From Armillaria gallica (taxonomy: Eukaryota > Basidiomycota > Agaricomycetes > Agaricales > Physalacriaceae): a DNA stretch of 64,000 bases. The notes beneath the pieces are model-generated. The model was not told the origin of the DNA and made no database searches. It was given only the letters and a program-made list of their open reading frames with translations. How positions within the stretch are numbered: the stretch's first letter is position 1; each line of letters starts with the position of its first letter. Shown here in pieces: positions 11,987 through 22,229 of the stretch. Location: positions 62,001-126,000 of the forward strand of contig JBANDB010000013.1 of NCBI GenBank assembly GCA_037576215.1, in the 5' to 3' direction. The translations under genes were made by a program, and so were the position numbers.

Positions 11987-14667
11987 TCAAGGATCATAAG
12001 GCAGCGTATCACGAAATACATCGTCAGTAATGGCCCAAAAATTCTGAGCAGATGCATCATCAGATGAAGATGCCCAATTTGACGACGGGAAAGGCATGCC
12101 CATCAGCTCTGCCCACTGAGATGCATGGAAGAGTGGCTGACTTGGAGGTGAGATATCGATGTTTTCGCGCACAGGCGCTGGCTGGCGTTGTTGGGGGTAT
12201 ACACCACTGACGAGATGACTGATAGCATCACTAACAGCACCAACCATTAGATTGCAAGCCACGAGCGCAGTCATCACATACCAGAATCGACCAGCAAACG
12301 GCCATCTTCAGAAAGACAATATGAACAAGAACGTCGCGATTACATATGAAAGTCACGCACTGTCGCTCAAACGCCTGAAGAGTGTTTACACACTGTACAA
12401 TGCATTTCACATCTTTGCTTTCCGATTTCGCCGTTGGGTTACTCCAACAATTGAGGAGAAGGATAACCGCGGCTGAGAAGATAGACATCTCAGCAACTCA
12501 CTGGTCAATTTCACCCCGCTGATAAGCGGATATAGACTCACTGCACAGTATTGCTTTGGACTGTCCGGTAGCTTCTGTGATTGACGGTCCAAAATATAGC
12601 CAATGGACCGAGCTGCATTGGTGCTGATTATCAGAGACGGACAGGAAAGAGACGATTTCCCGGGGCTTGGTATGAAGGGTCTATGGATGAGAATTCGGAG
12701 GTGATAATAAGAGCAGTACAGAAAAACAGATTGACTGTAGAAAATCTCATTTTCAGGTCGAGGTTCCCAGCGGACTGCCATGTCATGAGATCGGTTGCTG
12801 CACCATCAAAGAAAGACATACTATGTTCAGGTACGGAATCCATCCATTCGTTCACGGAAGAATCGAGTTCAGCGACAATATCCTCTTTTCTTCTCTTCTC
12901 AGCGGAACGGTGTAGAGCTGTCGATCTACGCGGAGAATACTTGAAGCAAATCAGTGAAATCAGTGTGGACCGGTAGCTGTACTGACTATTGTTCGAAGGC
13001 ATCTGAAAAAGATGCGGTTCAATTTCACGAATGAGTTGAAGAATGACATCGCGGAAGGCACATCCGAGGGCTGTACAAATGCGTTGTCCCAATATTCGTC
13101 GTCGCAGTCATTCGGAAGGTCTGCATCAATACTCGGATGATGTTTATAATGATGTCACCAAAGATATAAGAAAACTCACTCTTCTTCCTGAATAGCACAT
13201 GGTCGACCTAACGCCATGCTTACAATTCTATCCATGCATACCAAGACCCTTTGGGGCAAGAAGTTAGACATGTAATAAGCGGTCATCTAAGGGTGGCGAA
13301 TACCAGAAAGCTCTCTTCAGTAGTTCCTCCTCAGCGATTGGCAACTTTCCCGGCCGTTGTTTCCGGTGCGCACCGAGGTCTTGTGCTATGCGCACTGCGG
13401 TCCCCAGCATCGTCCATAAGCAGTGTGCGGCGAAGCCTTCTACGTAAAAAACCGACAGCTGTAAGTGTATGATCAGCAAGACCAAATTCACTGGGTGAGA
13501 TAGCAATTACCACGCATTTTTGCAGGTCGTACAGGTTCGGAGTTCGCAACACAGAGACCCGGTGTACTTGAATGAACCATTTCCAGCCATGACGAAACGG
13601 CAACTCATCACGATCGACACGTACACGAGGGTCATTGGAGAAACGCGCACCATTCGCGCAAACCATGAGAACAATGGCCGCAAATGCCCTGTCGGTTTGG
13701 TGAAGAGCAGCAGTCAAAGAACGTTCGAAGGTGGGACGATGGAGAAGAGGCCAGAATCGATTTATGTGGATGAAATACAGCTCGACAAGGTTGTCTAGAA
13801 GGTCGGGCTCCGGAAAGGTATAATCGTAGAGGTGAACGTCGACGTCCTTATACTTTCTCTGCAGACTGTCATTAGAGGAACCTGGAAAGGATTCGCGACA
13901 TACGTACAGACCAAAGGTTGACCCACATCTGATTGCTTGGTGGTTGGGAATTTCTGATTGAAGGGATCCCTAGCTCTTCCTTGACCTTCAGGGCCGTACT
14001 CGTGAACGAGATGTTGCTTGACTTCCCAAAGTTTTTGACATCGGGACCACCTACTGCCATTTGACATAATCTGTCCGCTTCATCTAATTCCGAGTCATCG
14101 TCAAAGACCGTATCGTCGTTCGCGAGGACGTCGGTCGACTCGGACACATGCTCAGTCACGGTGGGTTTAAGTTTCTGGCGTTTCTGATTTTGACTTTTAC
14201 CGATCATTTCTTCTTCAATTACAGCATCCGGAAGAAACTTGAAGATAAATAGTAAGAAGGCATTCCACTCGAGCCAATGCAGACTGATCGTACCTTGCGC
14301 AAAACCATTCGCGTCTTTTCTAGTCTTCTCTCGAGGTCTTGGATGTATTCCTTAGAGGAATGACGGTACTAAAAAAGGCCATCAGTTGTAGACGCAGAAT
14401 GAGCTTGAGGCCTACCGGTATCATCTTTGCGGCGGCGATATACGTACAATCGACGTCGTTGGAGACGCAGTTTTTGCATCTCTGGTTGGATTGTCTATCA
14501 CCTTCACCTACCATTGAATACTTACATTAAAACTATGACAGTCACCGAATGGGGTCTAACGCTCACACTTCACTATTTTTTTCCATAAGCAGAATTCCGA
14601 TCCAGTATGAAGCAGAGACGTACCTTTCTTTCTTTTACAATTATCGCATGCCTTGGCCACCTTCATC
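11987..14667 (-). CDS. Zn(II)2Cys6 transcription factor with fungal-specific domain
   Basis: The binuclear zinc cluster is split across two exon joins: KACDNCKRKK, then VKCER, then EGDRQSNQRCKNC and VSNDVDCTY. Joined, it gives six cysteines spaced C-2-C-6-C-11-C-2-C-6-C, as the family requires. A linker and short coiled coil follow (YIQDLERRLEKTRMVLRK). The middle homology region reads SLTAALHQTDRAFAAIVLMV, FYVEGFAAHCLWTMLGTAVR, AQDLGAHRK and LLKRAFW, the typical Fungal_trans core. The C-terminus is ASQWAELMGMPFPSSNW...FRDTLPYDP. At least eight short introns are needed. The start is placed at MKVAKACDNC; an in-frame ATG at 14885 would add about 70 residues that look less protein-like. The regulated pathway is unknown. 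Confidence 0.82.
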
Positions 14668-15034
14668 TTCAAAGTACAGGTCCGCTTAGTGCTTGAGCTA
14701 GAGAACAGTGATGGTTTTTGCCAACAGGCTTCGGTTTTCCCGATCCGATTCTCGGGTCCCTCGAACAAATCGAAATTACAGTTTCTTGAGAACGGGGAAA
14801 TCGGTAATCCGCCTATCCCCGTAGGCAGAATTCCTCGTGCTGCGCACTGCGCAGTATAAGCAAGAACTGCGGATTTTGGTTGCATAGTAGCAGAAAATAT
14901 TTGAAATAGCAGGACGAGAACTTTTGGTCAAGAAACGGTAGCAAAATGATTGTTCTATGCTGCATAGAAATCAAACAATAAATAACGCAGCTTTACGACT
15001 CGAGCGGGGTATTGAACGCAAACGGGAGACTTGC
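14668..15034. other. intergenic region
   Basis: This is upstream sequence of the zinc-cluster regulator and the 3' side of the intronless F-box gene. It is AT-richer than its neighbours, and I see no gene in it. Confidence 0.5.
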
Positions 15035-16810
15035 CTAATTCAATGTCACCAATAACCCTCGATCCCTCAAGGCCTGCATCCTATCCAAAACCTCTCGCTG
15101 CAGCGGGCCACCACTCCTCGGCCCAATGACTGCCGACGTCAAAGGGGTATTACACCTTTTCTCAAGCATTCTAACAACCAGCTCCTCCTCGATGGATTCG
15201 TACTCCCGCCATACCAGCTTTAGGTGCTCTAGATCTGGCACAAGGTCCTCCAAGCCCTCAACAAACTCGGGTGTGACAAGTTCACAATCGTATCTGTCTT
15301 CAATCATGAAGGATTCAACGATAACGAGGCGCTTGAGGTATACTGTTTCGGCGAGTGCCATTAGGACGTACTTATAGGCGATAGGAACGGACAGTAAAGC
15401 TAGCTCTGTCAAACCGCCTGAAACTAAGAGCAAGTTCGACATGAACCTTCGCAGGCCGCTAGAGTCAAGGATGATGCTCTTCTTCCCTTCGCCCATGTTA
15501 CGGAGCTCAAGGCGCTCCAACCTGGGGAATTTGGCCAACCCTAGCGCTCCATCGGAGTGTATTGTCGTCAGAGAAGTGATAGGTAAAACGGCATCGCCCT
15601 GGGGATATGGTAAATTGCACCGGGAGAATTCTACGTGCTCGATATTAGGCAACTGACACAAAAACGCGGAAACGGAAGGGGTGTCATGATTGTTGTGGAA
15701 TCGGACAGTGGTTATTTGGTTCCACGGAAGAATAAAGTGGCGGGGATTGAAGTATGGGTTGCAGATCTTGAGCTCATGCAGGAGAGGGGCATTTCGGAAG
15801 AGAATGCATGGATTGGAGGTGCCTGATTGTGCCCCAAGCCCAACGGGAGACATGCCGAGGCATTTGAGGGAAGACCAGGAGAATTGAACTGTGACATTTC
15901 CATCATTACGACGGAATACCGAAAAGTCAGGACTTTCTCGATAGCACGGTTCAAATATGACTTCCTGGCATGCGTCTACACTCAGATATGGCACCATTTC
16001 TGGTCCATCCTGAGACTCGAGAGATGGGAGTAGAAGAGTCGCTAACATATGAGGATGCTCTGCCCCCTCGGGGGCACGGTCGTTCTCGCTCCTTACAACC
16101 GAGCGGATCCGCAGTGATAAGACATCCTTGGACTGTGCACGCTGCTGGAAAGCCCTGATGAGGTCGAGCTCACGACTGTGTATGTCCTGGACACCGATAG
16201 AGATGTACATGTGCTGCCACAGGCCGGGAGATGCGAGGCATACTCCCCGCCAGTAGGAGCACACCGATGCTAGTCGGATGGGAGTGAGGGATACAGCCTT
16301 GTTCGTGTCCGACGACGGGAACATGTCGTCAATACTAGAATAGAGGGTCTGTTCGAATATTTCCTGGAGAACTTCGAACGGGAGACGGCGAACGGGGGAG
16401 AATAGAGATGTATATGTGGGAGCTACACGTTTAAGCCTCCCAAGATTGTACTGAAGAGCCTTTATAAGTTTTTCAAGGCGAATTATTTCAGATTTGAGTT
16501 TAGTATGGATTTTGACCATTTCGGCAGAAGGCGAGACTTGTTTTGCGGAGCGCAGAGAGCGAAGGACAGAAGGAAGAGCGTCAAGGTACGGCTTGTGCAA
16601 CTCTTTGGTGCAGCCATCGCAGAAAATGTAAATGTTTTCTTCGAAGTTCATGTCGTGGTTTGAATTCAAGATTCGGCCGTCGGTCCGGGGCCTGGTGCTC
16701 GCGTTACATAAGCCTACAGTTCTCTCCTCACCGACATCGTCCTTTGACGGCCAGCTAGAAGCACAGGTCGGGTAAGTAGCGCACTGTATTTTCTTCTCTG
16801 TTTCTAACAT
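15035..16810 (-). CDS. intronless F-box protein, 591 residues
   Basis: One uninterrupted frame. After a short Cys-containing N-terminus (IFCDGCTKELHKPYLDALPS) and a coiled coil (IHTKLKSEIIRLEKLIKALQ), the F-box-like core reads RLPFEVLQEIFEQTLYSS with IRLASVCSYWRGVCLASPGL and WQHMYISI. This is the standard agaricomycete arrangement of coiled coil, F-box and divergent leucine-rich tail. The tail has scattered LxxLxL motifs (FPRLERLELRNMGEG, LEHLKLVWREYES). The family acts as substrate receptor of SCF ubiquitin ligases. Its start lies only 23 bp from the start of the divergent PPR gene, so the true start may be an internal ATG such as MNFEENIYIF. The absence of introns is unusual for this window. 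Confidence 0.72.
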   Translation of the reverse strand: MLETEKKIQCATYPTCASSWPSKDDVGEERTVGLCNASTRPRTDGRILNSNHDMNFEENIYIFCDGCTKELHKPYLDALPSVLRSLRSAKQVSPSAEMVKIHTKLKSEIIRLEKLIKALQYNLGRLKRVAPTYTSLFSPVRRLPFEVLQEIFEQTLYSSIDDMFPSSDTNKAVSLTPIRLASVCSYWRGVCLASPGLWQHMYISIGVQDIHSRELDLIRAFQQRAQSKDVLSLRIRSVVRSENDRAPEGAEHPHMLATLLLPSLESQDGPEMVPYLSVDACQEVIFEPCYRESPDFSVFRRNDGNVTVQFSWSSLKCLGMSPVGLGAQSGTSNPCILFRNAPLLHELKICNPYFNPRHFILPWNQITTVRFHNNHDTPSVSAFLCQLPNIEHVEFSRCNLPYPQGDAVLPITSLTTIHSDGALGLAKFPRLERLELRNMGEGKKSIILDSSGLRRFMSNLLLVSGGLTELALLSVPIAYKYVLMALAETVYLKRLVIVESFMIEDRYDCELVTPEFVEGLEDLVPDLEHLKLVWREYESIEEELVVRMLEKRCNTPLTSAVIGPRSGGPLQREVLDRMQALRDRGLLVTLN

Positions 16811-16833
16811 TTTCCATCAGTTATGCAAGCTAT

Positions 16834-19545
16834 ATGCGATGCAATTGGCTTACAGGTGCCAATGTGCTCAGCGTTGTTTACCGCACCGTTGAGCAGGGGT
16901 CGCTCTCAGTATATGCTCTAAGGTCGTCGCGTACGCTTCCCTCAAGAACGTTTTTTCGGTCTGCAACAGCTTTGTCAAATGTCGAAATTCATCCCTCCCC
17001 GTCTCCAACATATTTTCCGTCATACCTGGATCCATCTCTTTCTTCACCCCAGCTGTCTCGCGCAGCCTCTCATGCCATAAGGATCTCCATGCACCGTGCC
17101 GATGTCAGCGGTGCATATCACATTTTCAACTCTGTCCGGTTCTCATCTTTGATGGCGAATTCCTCGGTCCTCAAGGATCCAGAGATGGTTGAAAAATACG
17201 AACCATTCAGAAACATTGCCATCAAGCTCCCTCGTCCCGTCTCGCCCCGATTATCCGCACATACTCTTCTCCATGCACTCATCCGGCAGGAGTTCTTCAG
17301 GAAAGCGTATAATGTATGCGATTGGATGATGTCGAATGGAATACCTATTCATGTCACAACCTTGGAAGCTGTCATCAAGGGCTATTCGGCGTCATCTGCA
17401 CCAAAAGCATGGATAAAGGAGCAGTATATCATGCTACAAGCTGCCCTCAAAACACCTGCTGTGTTTAATCCGGGGCCCGCCGCGACCAAGGATGAATTCA
17501 TCATCTCCACTCTCCAGATCTTGCAGTCCGCCCGGGCATACAAGCAGAGACGTACGGATCGTATGTTCCGAGCATTGATTGGCAGTTGTATCCTGCATGG
17601 AGAGATAATTCTCGCGTCATTGATATTTGTCGGCCTTGTTCATGACTGGGAAGTCAAGGATGCCCTTGTGGAAGAACTGGATTCTTTGGCACAGGAATCA
17701 AACGAGGAGACGGAGAAATCACGACATTTGCTAACCAACTATCAACATCTTCGGCAAGTCTGTAGCAAGCCACGCTCCCTTTCCTTGCAGACCATCGTAT
17801 CCTCTATCAACGAAAAGTTATCTCAAAGACCTGTCGACGACGCTTCAAAAGCAGAGTTTGACGCGTCCTTGCAAGCTCTAGCCAACTTAGCAGTCCTTCT
17901 TGACCTTCGTGAATATCCTTTCTCCGACATCGCAACCCTCATCCGTGCCCTCTATCGCTGTCCTTACAGTGAGAGAAAAGTCTGGATACTGGACAAAGAC
18001 AATAAGGCGACGCAGGTGAAGGCTTATGATTATTTTCATAGCGTTCTCAGGCGGCTACTTGATGATCTCCCGCCACAACGTCCCCCTCGTAAAGAACCAT
18101 CCATCCACAAGGCTATCACCCCTCCTGAAAATGGTCCCCCACTTCCATCCCGTATTGTGACTCATCGACAGTTGCCTATGCTAGACCTTCACAGCTGCAA
18201 CGCTTTATTGCACTACTCCCTTACTCACCGTTTTTCGCCGAAGAAAGCAGATCGTATTCTCAACTACATGACCGAGCGTGAAAAACCATTATGGCCGGAT
18301 ATTGTGACGTATAATACTCTTATACGGTCAGGTACCCGTTTAAAACGCTCCGATATTACAGATGCTGCCATGAACATTCTACGGAACGAGGAGCATTTGG
18401 TTGGTCTTGGTCTCTCATCAGACGCTGTTGATGTATTCCTCGGGTTGGCACCGTCACATCCGGTAGCGCCAGGTTCCAGTCGCGTCTCAAAGGCGCGTTA
18501 TCGGACACAGACGGAAAGCATAACGCTCCGTGCTCCCCCCTCGGCTGCTGCCAAAGTACCCGACATTGTAACCCTCACATCACACCTCAAGAATCTTACC
18601 GAGACCGGAAACTACGGCGGTATAATCCAACTGCTCTCCATGATCTTTCCCAAACTGTCCACGACAGATCTTTTTTCACCATGGGAGTTCCGCCCCGTCT
18701 TACTCAGCAGGGTAGCCAAGGAGCTAACGCAGTCGTACATTCGTCGCGGGGTGGAGTATGGGCCAATATTCTTTGCAACGATGATAGAAGGGCTCAGGGA
18801 GGGTGGGCACACTGGTCTTGCCGAGCGCGTGTGGAATCTTGCAAGATGGTCTGAGCGAGCGAGCTTCGTTCCAGAAATGAACTCTACGAATAGACCCTGG
18901 AGGTTGCACATCCAAGCGTATACGGTGATGGTATCGTGCTACGCCCGGGAGGCCAACTACGTCGGATCCTTCCCCCAGGTGAAGGGATGGGGTTACGACA
19001 ACGAAACCCGGGACAACATCCGTATGAACCGCTTCGGCCCACGGCGCGATGTGGGGAGACGATCCGCGTTTGCGTTTTACCTTTCATTTTGCGATGAATC
19101 GATGAACCGTGATTTCATGGAGCTCGCGCAGAGAGCGATAGCTCTCGGGATGGAGGTGGATCCGAAGCGGATCAAGGAGCCAAAGGCTGATGCAAAGTTC
19201 TTTTATGCGGTGCTGCAAGCCCTGGTGCCTTCAGAGTTACTTCCTACGAGTGGTGTGAGGCGTCCATGGCTTCGCCTGCTGGACGAAGAACTTGCACTTG
19301 GTCTTCGTCCTCGGTACGAAGCCTGCGACTCTGTGCATATGGACAGTCTTTATCGAGTCGCGGCTGACATGTATGCCGCTGGACTTCAAGTGTCTCCTGG
19401 CGTCCAGTACTTCTTGCGGAAAAAGTTCGATAGACAAAAGGGAGGGTTCCAGATCGTGAGGGAGACGTTCTCATCTCATACAGAGCCGGAAATTCAGAGC
19501 AAATTGCAGCGGAAGCATCATTTGAGGAGACATGTAGACACGTAG
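16834..19545 (+). CDS. pentatricopeptide-repeat protein, probably mitochondrial
   Basis: This is a single-exon frame of 903 residues. The N-terminus is rich in Arg and Ser with few acidic residues (ALRSSRTLPSRTFFRSATAL), as expected for a mitochondrial presequence. Helical-repeat segments resemble PPR motifs: AHTLLHALIRQEFFRKAYNV, then TLEAVIKGYSASSAPKAW, and most clearly PDIVTYNTLIRSGTRLKRSD. Later helices (PIFFATMIEGLREGGHTGLA, IQAYTVMVSCYAREANY) continue the pattern. The family binds organellar RNA for processing, stability or translation. The protein ends HLRRHVDT. It converges on mitochondrial IF-3, with 63 bp between stop codons. Repeat count and RNA target were not determined. Confidence 0.75.
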   Translation: MRCNWLTGANVLSVVYRTVEQGSLSVYALRSSRTLPSRTFFRSATALSNVEIHPSPSPTYFPSYLDPSLSSPQLSRAASHAIRISMHRADVSGAYHIFNSVRFSSLMANSSVLKDPEMVEKYEPFRNIAIKLPRPVSPRLSAHTLLHALIRQEFFRKAYNVCDWMMSNGIPIHVTTLEAVIKGYSASSAPKAWIKEQYIMLQAALKTPAVFNPGPAATKDEFIISTLQILQSARAYKQRRTDRMFRALIGSCILHGEIILASLIFVGLVHDWEVKDALVEELDSLAQESNEETEKSRHLLTNYQHLRQVCSKPRSLSLQTIVSSINEKLSQRPVDDASKAEFDASLQALANLAVLLDLREYPFSDIATLIRALYRCPYSERKVWILDKDNKATQVKAYDYFHSVLRRLLDDLPPQRPPRKEPSIHKAITPPENGPPLPSRIVTHRQLPMLDLHSCNALLHYSLTHRFSPKKADRILNYMTEREKPLWPDIVTYNTLIRSGTRLKRSDITDAAMNILRNEEHLVGLGLSSDAVDVFLGLAPSHPVAPGSSRVSKARYRTQTESITLRAPPSAAAKVPDIVTLTSHLKNLTETGNYGGIIQLLSMIFPKLSTTDLFSPWEFRPVLLSRVAKELTQSYIRRGVEYGPIFFATMIEGLREGGHTGLAERVWNLARWSERASFVPEMNSTNRPWRLHIQAYTVMVSCYAREANYVGSFPQVKGWGYDNETRDNIRMNRFGPRRDVGRRSAFAFYLSFCDESMNRDFMELAQRAIALGMEVDPKRIKEPKADAKFFYAVLQALVPSELLPTSGVRRPWLRLLDEELALGLRPRYEACDSVHMDSLYRVAADMYAAGLQVSPGVQYFLRKKFDRQKGGFQIVRETFSSHTEPEIQSKLQRKHHLRRHVDT

Positions 19546-19608
19546 AGTTATTCTCAGTGAGTAGCGCAGTAAATCGGGTTAATATTTATGGTGTATTATT
19601 GTCTGGGG

Positions 19609-20241
19609 TCATGGTGGTGAATTGTTTGAAGGCAACTCTGTAGGCTTTTCCCCTGTACCTCGAAGGAAGATAGCGCCCATGGCGCCAACAATTTCCCTAG
19701 CCTTGTACTCCTTTGCAGCATCAGCCAGCTCATCCACCACCGCTTGCAGCCTCTCGGGTATGTCCTTCGGCGCCCTGTGCCCCTTCTTCGTAACAAAAAC
19801 CAAATCCGCTTTCCTGCCCTTCTCGAGTTCCTTCCTGACGTTGTTGAACTTGTGCGTCAAATCCGAAGGAGCCATGTTCCATGTGAACTGGAACTCCTTA
19901 TGCTCCGCCTTGCGATGACTTTCTAATCGTTTCGCCTTGGACGCCTTCATCTTTTCATGCTCTTTCCACCGTTCTACCAGCTTCGCAATCGGTTTGGGGT
20001 GAGTTGACACTAGTTCGACTTTGTATTTTTTGACATCGATGGTCTCGAGGTAGTCCTTGAGGACGATTTCCCGCAGTTGGCCTGTCTCAGGATCAACGAG
20101 GTGGACCGTTTCGTAGGGAATTCGTTTGTTTTCGAGCCGGTATTTGCTTCCTGACATGAAAACCGGTGTAGAGTGCAAGTGACGGACCTGGCGGCCAGAG
20201 AGCCTCACAACGGCACTGCGGAACGCCACAAATGAAGCCAT
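19609..20241 (-). CDS. mitochondrial translation initiation factor IF-3
   Basis: This factor binds the small mitochondrial ribosomal subunit and assists initiator tRNA selection. The start is placed at MASFVAFRSAVVRLSGRQVR because this gives a classic Arg-rich mitochondrial presequence; the frame stays open upstream to 20358 without sense. The IF-3 N-domain is visible as YRLENKRIPYETVHLVDPET followed by GQLREIVLKDYLETI. A lysine-rich linker (WKEHEKMKASKAKRL) leads to the C-domain: EFQFTWNMAPSDLTHKFNNV, KELEKGRKADLVFVTKKGH and VVDELADAAKEYKA. The C-domain is diverged, as in other fungal mitochondrial IF-3 proteins. Length is 210 residues, and there are no introns. Confidence 0.75.
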   Translation of the reverse strand: MASFVAFRSAVVRLSGRQVRHLHSTPVFMSGSKYRLENKRIPYETVHLVDPETGQLREIVLKDYLETIDVKKYKVELVSTHPKPIAKLVERWKEHEKMKASKAKRLESHRKAEHKEFQFTWNMAPSDLTHKFNNVRKELEKGRKADLVFVTKKGHRAPKDIPERLQAVVDELADAAKEYKAREIVGAMGAIFLRGTGEKPTELPSNNSPP

Positions 20242-20580
20242 GGATTGACCTAGTTCGAAGTTATTGGCAAAGTCGCGTCGAATCGTGGCATGTACTGACC
20301 TTGCCTTCGCGTCGTGTTTCTCCCTCTGTACAAACCGGATTGCTTCGAAGAGAATCACTGTGCTGAATGAAGGGTAAATACTGATGTCGGTCAGAGACGA
20401 ATTTTCTCATTTCTGGAACTCACCGTTCGAGATCGTGGTGGTCAAAAGCAGTACTATCGTATTGTCATCGAATCCCCATGGGCAACAATGAGCACCGCCA
20501 CACTACCCAAGTTTCCCGATAAACGAGCAGATATCGAGGTGAGTATTCAATGATAGGTATTAAAAGTACAAAGATATATT

Positions 20581-21811
20581 CTAATCTAGGGTTCCCTGAC
20601 TTGCTGCCCTGTTTGCAGCGGTTGATCTGAATAACCATGCCAGGTTCTCGTACACAACGAATGTGACGCAGGTACCTGGCAAAACTCTCACAAAATTGGT
20701 CCCAAGACCACGATAAAATCCACGTAAACCCTCCTGCTGCCAAGTTTTTAATATGGTAGTCCGGATATTAGGATAAAGATGCGCCGTTGCATTGGTATTC
20801 TGACAAAAAAATCAGCAAAAGCCGAATGGTTAGAAACAAGGCAGTATATACTTGTATTCGCGATCGTACGACCTGGTACGGATACGTTATGGCCAACGCT
20901 TCCAGCTTGCTGGCGCCAGACATGATCGTGTAGGCGGTATTTGACTGTCCCAAATATACATCAGTCACAAAAACCTGACCAATCGCTCCACGCACCAGTT
21001 TGTCGACGTCAGGCGTCCAAGGTTGACCCGACTTCTGAAATTGTCTCTTCTTCCTCTCAAATCCCCAGCGTTTCATCTGTTCATACCCCATGAACTGGAT
21101 GGCTCCATTGCTGACACCAAAGAGCCCCAGCCATGTGCCGCGAAAAAGTCCTCGCCAGCCCTCGGACTGAACAATGGTTCGGAGACCGTCTGAACGGAAG
21201 ATGAATTGGAATCACGATGTCATGTGTGACGAATCAAATGAGCGTACGCCATAGGCCACGGTAGGCATGGGGAGAGCTTGCGTCACTGGTGAACATACGC
21301 ACTCGGACTACCCACAGAGGGTTGGTCATTACAGCCGTCACAGCACCTGTACAACGTCAGTACAGACACTCATTGAGCATCAGGGAGTACGTACTTGCTT
21401 CGGCGGAACAAATCAGATACTCTGCAGAGGACAGCGGTCGAGTAATATCGTCTCCAGAGGCGCGTTTTTTGAGCATATTATAACTAACACCCGATCAGAA
21501 GGAGTGAGAGAGCTAGGAAGTTGGTCTTACAATAGAAAGTAGAACCCCCAGCTTGTCGCATTGCCTGCAATATTAGGACCTACTCCACGATACAGCCCCT
21601 TCCATCCCTGTTGTTGCTTGATATCCTTCAGAGCGTACCATATATGTTTTCCAAACGCTCCCTTTGGATTTGTCTCGGACACTTGAAATTGGACTTTGAG
21701 ACGGTCTAGAGGGTTCATACAAAGCGTGGCGACGACACCAGCACCAATTCCTGCAGCTGCATGATCCTGAATGGAAGAGTTAACTTGGCTGCCAAGGTCG
21801 CGAGAAAACAT
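20581..21811 (-). CDS. FLX1: mitochondrial carrier, FLX1/SLC25A32 type (FAD or folate)
   Basis: This is an inner-membrane solute carrier of the SLC25 family. Three repeats are seen, each with the signature P-x-D/Q/W motif: MNPLDRLKVQF in repeat 1, MTNPLWVVRVRM in repeat 2 and ITYPYQVVRSRIQ in repeat 3. The set NPLWVV..R, GLFGVSNGAIQFMGYEQMKR and YPYQVVR matches the FAD/folate carrier branch rather than ADP/ATP or phosphate carriers. The last exon ends RGFYRGLGTNFVRVLPGTC-VTFVVYENLAW and stops at 20581. At least five introns are read. The start is the ATG before FSRDLGSQVNSSIQD; the substrate is inferred from family likeness. Confidence 0.85.
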
Positions 21812-22228
21812 TAGAATATTGCACCAAGGCAGTTGTAGGAAAGAAGCTGGGTGGTTGCTTCACCATTCCAGCGGCCGCTGGGCAATTTCGACGCGCCTGT
21901 AGCAAGTCCTCCGAACGCTACGTAGAACAACGTGAAAGCGAAAAGTAAGGAACTGGTGTTAGGTAATCGAGGAATGACTCTGATGTCGGGCCGGAGAGCC
22001 GGTCCATCACCTGCGCGTCGTCGACGTCTTCATTTCGAGTATTCCACAACCTGTGGACTTGGATTGCTTGCTGTCGACTCAAAACTGTCTCTGTTTAGTC
22101 TTCCATTTGAAAGCTATAGTGCCCCAACCTCTTCAAGGCTAGATGCAGACTCTCTTCGAAAAAGGCCAATGTCCGGTTCACATGTCGCAGTGATTGCATT
22201 CCTGAGGCCTCGATTCGCCGCGATATAC
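21812..22228. other. intergenic region without a supported gene
   Basis: This is upstream sequence of the carrier gene. A plus-strand open frame at 21932-22270 has no recognisable motif and is probably chance. Confidence 0.4.
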
Positions 22229-22229
22229 A

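Noticed and set aside
20242..20358. N-terminal extension of mitochondrial IF-3
   Set aside because: The frame is open, but the downstream ATG gives a typical mitochondrial presequence and the extension has no such character.
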